NCBI GenBank assembly: GCA_002441265.1
Contig: DJVQ01000036.1
Location: 29,044-36,647 of the forward strand
DNA length: 7,604 nucleotides
Reading direction: 5' to 3'
From: Syntrophaceae bacterium UBA6252
GTDB lineage: Bacteria; Desulfobacterota; Syntrophia; Syntrophales; UBA6807
The translations under genes and the position numbers were made by a program. Each line of letters starts with the position of its first letter. The first letter of the stretch is position 1. Below the pieces are notes generated by a model. That model was not told the origin of the DNA. It worked only from the letters and a program-made list of their open reading frames with translations, and searched no databases. This document shows, piece by piece, positions 4,828-7,604 of this stretch.

Positions 4828-6896
4828 CGCTCCGTGACGATCTTCGAGAAGTCGGCCACCTGGTAGAAGAGGCCGGCGAGGCCCGCCAGGAGGGAAAGCC
4901 GGTTGAAGCGGACTTTCTCGTCCTTCGCCATGACGAGCACCGTCTCGAAGAACGTGTCCACGGGTGCCCGGAGCCGGGCCATCTCGACAAGGGCCTCTTC
5001 GCAGCGGTCCTCGCCGATCAGGGCGCCGGCCCTGTCCCTGAGGGCCAGGAAGGTGTCGTGAAGGTTCCTTTCCTCCGGCCCTTCGAAGAGAGCGGGGTCC
5101 ACGGCCCCTCCCTGGAAGTCCTTCAGGATGTTGACCACCCGTTTGAAGGCCACGACAAGCGGCTCGAAGTCCTTGTGGGTCTTGAATTTTTCCACGGCCT
5201 CGATCTTCCGGATCGACCGGAGGAGATCGGAGGAACCCCTGGAGAGGACGGCGACGACGACGTCCTGGGGGTGGCCCTGGGAGACGAGCTGGTTTTCGAA
5301 CCGGCCCCGGAAGAAGTCCAGCACGTCGCGCTTCACGTCCGCCCTCGGTCTCGTGACCTTGGCGCCGAGGAGGTCGAGGCTTTTGTCCAGGATGTCTTCC
5401 AGGTCCAGGGGATAGGCCCGGTTCAGGATGATGTTGATGATTCCGAGGGCCTGCCTGCGGAGCGCGTAGGGGTCCGCCGTTCCCGAAGGAACGAGGCCGA
5501 TGCCGAAGAACCCGGCGATGGTGTCCATCTTGTCGGCGATGCTGACGATGGCCCCCTCGTCCGTCTCGGGAAGGCTGCCCCCCGCGGCGACGGGGAGGTA
5601 GTGTTCGTAAACGGCCTTTGCGACGACGGGTTCCTCTCCCGAGAGAAGGGCGTATTCCCTTCCCATGACGCCCTGGAGTTCGGTGAATTCGTACACCATC
5701 CGGGTTTCCAGGTCGGCCTTGGCGAGAAGGGCCGTCCGGTCCACCGTGCCGGCGGCCTCCGGCTTCACCTTTTCGGCGATGTACCGGGCCAGCTCCCGGA
5801 ACTGCATGACCTTTTCATAGGACGTCCCGAGCTGGCTGTGGAACACGACGTTTTTCAGCTCGTCCAGGTAGCTCTCGAGAGGCGCCTTCCGGTCCTCCTC
5901 GAAGAAGAAACGGGCGTCGGCGAGCCTTGCCCGGATGACTTTCTCGTTGCCCCGGGCGACCACGGAGGGATCCGAGGCCGCCGTGTTGCTGATGGTGATG
6001 AAGTGGGGAAGGAGTTCCCCACGGCTGTTCACCACCGGGAAATATTTCTGGTGTTTCGTCATGGTCGTGACGAGGACTTCCCTGGGGAGCTTCAGGTATT
6101 CCTCCTCGAAGGTGCCGCACAACGCCGAGGGGTATTCGACGAGGAAGGTGACTTCCTCGAGAAGGTCGTCGTTCCGGAGCACGATCCCGGAGACGGCCGC
6201 GGCCTCCTTCTGCGCCCCCACCATGAGAAGGGCCCTTCTTTCCTCGGGCTTCACGATGACAAAGCGTTCCCGGGTCTTGTTCAGATAGTCCTCCAGGTCC
6301 TTCACCTCGAAGGGTTCCGGCGCCATGAACCGGTGCCCCCGGCTCTGGTTTCCGCTCTGAACGTTTTCCATCCGGAAGGGAACGACCTTGCCGCCGAAGA
6401 GGGCGAGAATCCAGTGGACGGGCCGGGCGAACCGCATCTCGAGATTCATCCAGCGCATGGATTTCCGGAAGGGGATGGAAGCGATGAACCGGGGCAGAAG
6501 GGCGGAAAGGATCTCTTTCGTCGGCTTTCCGGAGATCTTTTTCCTGGCGACCAGGTATTCCCCCTTGTCGGTCGTCACGGTCCCCAGTTCCGACATTTCC
6601 AGACCCTGTCCCCTGGCGAAGCCGAGGGCGGCCTTCGTGGGCTGTCCCTGGTCGTCGAAGGCGACCCGTTTCGCCGGTCCCAGTTTCTCCTGGATTTCAT
6701 CCTCCTGGGTTTCCGCCATGTCCGACACGGCCAGGACGAGCCTTCGCGGGGTTCCCATGGTTTCGACGGTTCCGAAAGGGATCCGTTCCTCCGACAGGGC
6801 CTTTCCGATGGTCGCCTCCATGTCGGCGAGGGCCTTCGGCAGAAAGGCCGCGGGGATTTCCTCCGTCCCGATTTCCAGCAACAGTTCTTTTCCCAT
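4824..6896 (-). CDS. glyS: Glycyl-tRNA synthetase beta subunit
   Basis: A 690-aa subunit of the alpha2beta2-type glycyl-tRNA synthetase, which charges tRNA-Gly with glycine using ATP. The alpha subunit makes glycyl-adenylate; beta binds tRNA. Family landmarks run in order: LLLEIGTEEIPAAFLPKAL (5-23), TPRRLVL (49-55), KHQKYFP (281-287), ARFFFEED (328-335), ADLETRMVYEFTELQGVMG (394-412, the HD-like block), SIADKMDTIAGFF (452-464), TADPYALRRQALG (473-485) and a C-terminal helical DALR-type anticodon-binding region (about 570-690). Length and end points are those of the family; no break is seen. ATG 6894-6896 has GGGAG 7 nt upstream. It lies downstream of glyQ on the same strand, but 201 bp away and behind a terminator-like hairpin, so it may depend on read-through or its own promoter. 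Confidence 0.98.
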   Translation of the reverse strand: MGKELLLEIGTEEIPAAFLPKALADMEATIGKALSEERIPFGTVETMGTPRRLVLAVSDMAETQEDEIQEKLGPAKRVAFDDQGQPTKAALGFARGQGLEMSELGTVTTDKGEYLVARKKISGKPTKEILSALLPRFIASIPFRKSMRWMNLEMRFARPVHWILALFGGKVVPFRMENVQSGNQSRGHRFMAPEPFEVKDLEDYLNKTRERFVIVKPEERRALLMVGAQKEAAAVSGIVLRNDDLLEEVTFLVEYPSALCGTFEEEYLKLPREVLVTTMTKHQKYFPVVNSRGELLPHFITISNTAASDPSVVARGNEKVIRARLADARFFFEEDRKAPLESYLDELKNVVFHSQLGTSYEKVMQFRELARYIAEKVKPEAAGTVDRTALLAKADLETRMVYEFTELQGVMGREYALLSGEEPVVAKAVYEHYLPVAAGGSLPETDEGAIVSIADKMDTIAGFFGIGLVPSGTADPYALRRQALGIINIILNRAYPLDLEDILDKSLDLLGAKVTRPRADVKRDVLDFFRGRFENQLVSQGHPQDVVVAVLSRGSSDLLRSIRKIEAVEKFKTHKDFEPLVVAFKRVVNILKDFQGGAVDPALFEGPEERNLHDTFLALRDRAGALIGEDRCEEALVEMARLRAPVDTFFETVLVMAKDEKVRFNRLSLLAGLAGLFYQVADFSKIVTER

Positions 6897-7048
6897 TGAG
6901 ATGCTCCCGGTATGATTTCTTGAGGGTTTCGTAAAAAGTTCGTACGCGAGCGCCGCTGGTCATCGCTCATTCATGCGGCGTACCGCCGGTATGTCCCGGT
7001 CCCCGCGATCGGGCCTGCCGCCTGGGGAACCTTTGACGTCACCGTTCG

Positions 7049-7071
7049 AAAAAGCGTTGTTCGGAACGCTT
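7049..7071 (-). terminator. Terminator-like hairpin between glyQ and glyS, with an alternative fold
   Basis: Read on the - strand, 26 nt after the glyQ stop: AAGCGTT (plus 7065-7071), loop CCGAAC, AACGCTT (7052-7058), then TTT (7049-7051), so the RNA ends in U5. The stem is a perfect 7 bp but A/U-rich for this genome. A competing fold uses CGTTCGAA (7043-7050) with TTCGGAACG (7060-7068), 8 bp with one bulged base; the two cannot form together. The rest of the 201-bp gap (6897-7097) holds small GC-rich dyads near 6942-6983 and the glyS ribosome-binding site, with no gene. Confidence 0.42.
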
Positions 7072-7097
7072 GCGGATTCGTTGTTTCTTTGCCGGGG

Positions 7098-7604
7098 TCA
7101 GCGCCTCTTGGCCCACCGGCCCATGAGCGGATACCCCATGGTCTCCCGCTGCTTCAGGTATCCCTCGGCGGAAATCCTGGCCAGGTTGCGGACCCGGCCG
7201 ATGTAGCTCGTCCGCTCCGTCACGCTGATGGCGCCCCGGGCGTCGAGGATGTTGAAGACATGGGAGCACTTGAGGCAGTAATCGTAGGCCGGCAGCACGA
7301 GCCCCTGTCCCGCCGCGGCGACGGATTCCTTTTCGTACATGTCGAACAGGCTCCGCAGCATGGGGACGTCCGCCTTTTCGAAGTTGTAGGTCGAAAACTC
7401 CACCTCCCCCTTGTGGTGGACGTCTCCGTACTTGATTCCGTGGCCCCACTCGAGGTCGTACACGTTGTCCACCTTCTGGAGATACATGGCGATCCGCTCG
7501 ATGCCGTAGGTGATCTCCACGCAGATGGGGTTCAGGTCGAATCCCCCGACCTGTTGGAAGTAGGTGAACTGTGTGATCTCCATGCCGTCGAGCCACACTT
7601 CCCA
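7098..7604 (-). CDS. glyQ: Glycyl-tRNA synthetase alpha subunit, partial
   Basis: The C-terminal 168 residues of the catalytic class II subunit; the N-terminal part (roughly 120-130 residues in this family) lies beyond the right edge. The first residues visible (WEVWLDGMEITQF) and the blocks TYFQQVGGFDLNP, EITYGIERIAMYLQ (class II motif 3 arginine), YGDVHHKGEVEFSTYNFE, PAYDYCLKCSHVFNILDARG and ISVTERTSYIGRVRNLA are diagnostic of GlyQ. It ends KRR at TGA (plus 7098-7100), the usual family end. With GlyS it makes the alpha2beta2 enzyme. No second-copy or single-chain glycyl-tRNA synthetase is seen. It is the upstream gene of the glyQ-glyS pair; its promoter is outside the window. Confidence 0.98.
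   Translation of the reverse strand, partial: WEVWLDGMEITQFTYFQQVGGFDLNPICVEITYGIERIAMYLQKVDNVYDLEWGHGIKYGDVHHKGEVEFSTYNFEKADVPMLRSLFDMYEKESVAAAGQGLVLPAYDYCLKCSHVFNILDARGAISVTERTSYIGRVRNLARISAEGYLKQRETMGYPLMGRWAKRR

Noticed and set aside
4278..6899. An 873-codon open frame on the + strand, antisense to glyS and overlapping the nitrilase gene
   Set aside because: GC-rich third positions leave opposite-strand frames open. Its peptide is rich in G, R, P, D, E and H without domain motifs, and the opposite strand encodes a complete, clearly recognisable GlyS.
6697..6970. Minus-strand open frames starting in the glyQ-glyS gap and overlapping the glyS start
   Set aside because: They are out-of-frame readings of glyS. 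The family N-terminus (MGKELLLEIGTEEIP) and a GGGAG site fix the glyS start at 6896.
6897..7097. A T-box leader controlling glycyl-tRNA synthetase
   Set aside because: T-boxes precede glyQ or glyQS, mainly in Firmicutes. This gap lies after glyQ, and I see no specifier loop or AGGGUGGNACCGCG-like T-box sequence.

Overview
The window is GC-rich bacterial chromosome that looks like a Deltaproteobacterium (Desulfobacterota), probably an anaerobe. The evidence is indirect: two-subunit glycyl-tRNA synthetase (glyQ/glyS), hydrogenase nickel-insertion genes (hypA/hypB), acyl-CoA genes (a thiolase end and a MaoC-type hydratase), and a GGGACACTT-type palindromic repeat of the kind I associate with REP/IS200-like elements in that group. 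No marker fixes the genus. I see no rRNA, tRNA, CRISPR array, intact transposase or phage gene.

Layout, left to right. (1) The last 50 codons of a thiolase (+) are followed by a perfect 13-bp intrinsic terminator. (2) A YfcE-like metallophosphoesterase (-) faces it and has a good sigma70-like promoter around 926-954. (3) A gene-free stretch of about 590 bp (813-1405) holds that promoter, a 142-bp palindromic element with five GGGACACT cores (1034-1175), and a structured leader upstream of hypA. (4) hypA and hypB (+) overlap as TAATG, and a MaoC dehydratase gene (+) follows after 111 bp. (5) An SPL-family radical SAM gene (-) converges on maoC. (6) A carbon-nitrogen hydrolase (nitrilase superfamily, +) starts divergently from it. 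(7) glyS (-) converges on the nitrilase with only 11 bp between stop codons. It is preceded on its own strand by glyQ (-), which runs off the right edge; an unusually long 201-bp gap separates the two.

How the genes work together: HypA and HypB deliver nickel to [NiFe]-hydrogenase, but the rest of the hyp set and the hydrogenase are not in the window. Thiolase and MaoC hydratase both belong to acyl-CoA metabolism but are not one visible operon. GlyQ and GlyS form one enzyme. The phosphoesterase, the radical SAM protein and the amidase are single-gene units of unknown physiological substrate.

The least expected signals are non-coding. Upstream of hypA are two mutually exclusive hairpins, the second followed by TTTT, which is attenuator-like geometry. 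A further stem-loop lies exactly between a strong AGGAGG and the hypA start and would shorten an otherwise unusable 28-nt spacing to 7 nt. A second terminator/alternative-hairpin pair sits between glyQ and glyS. These were found by eye and rest on base-pairing only.
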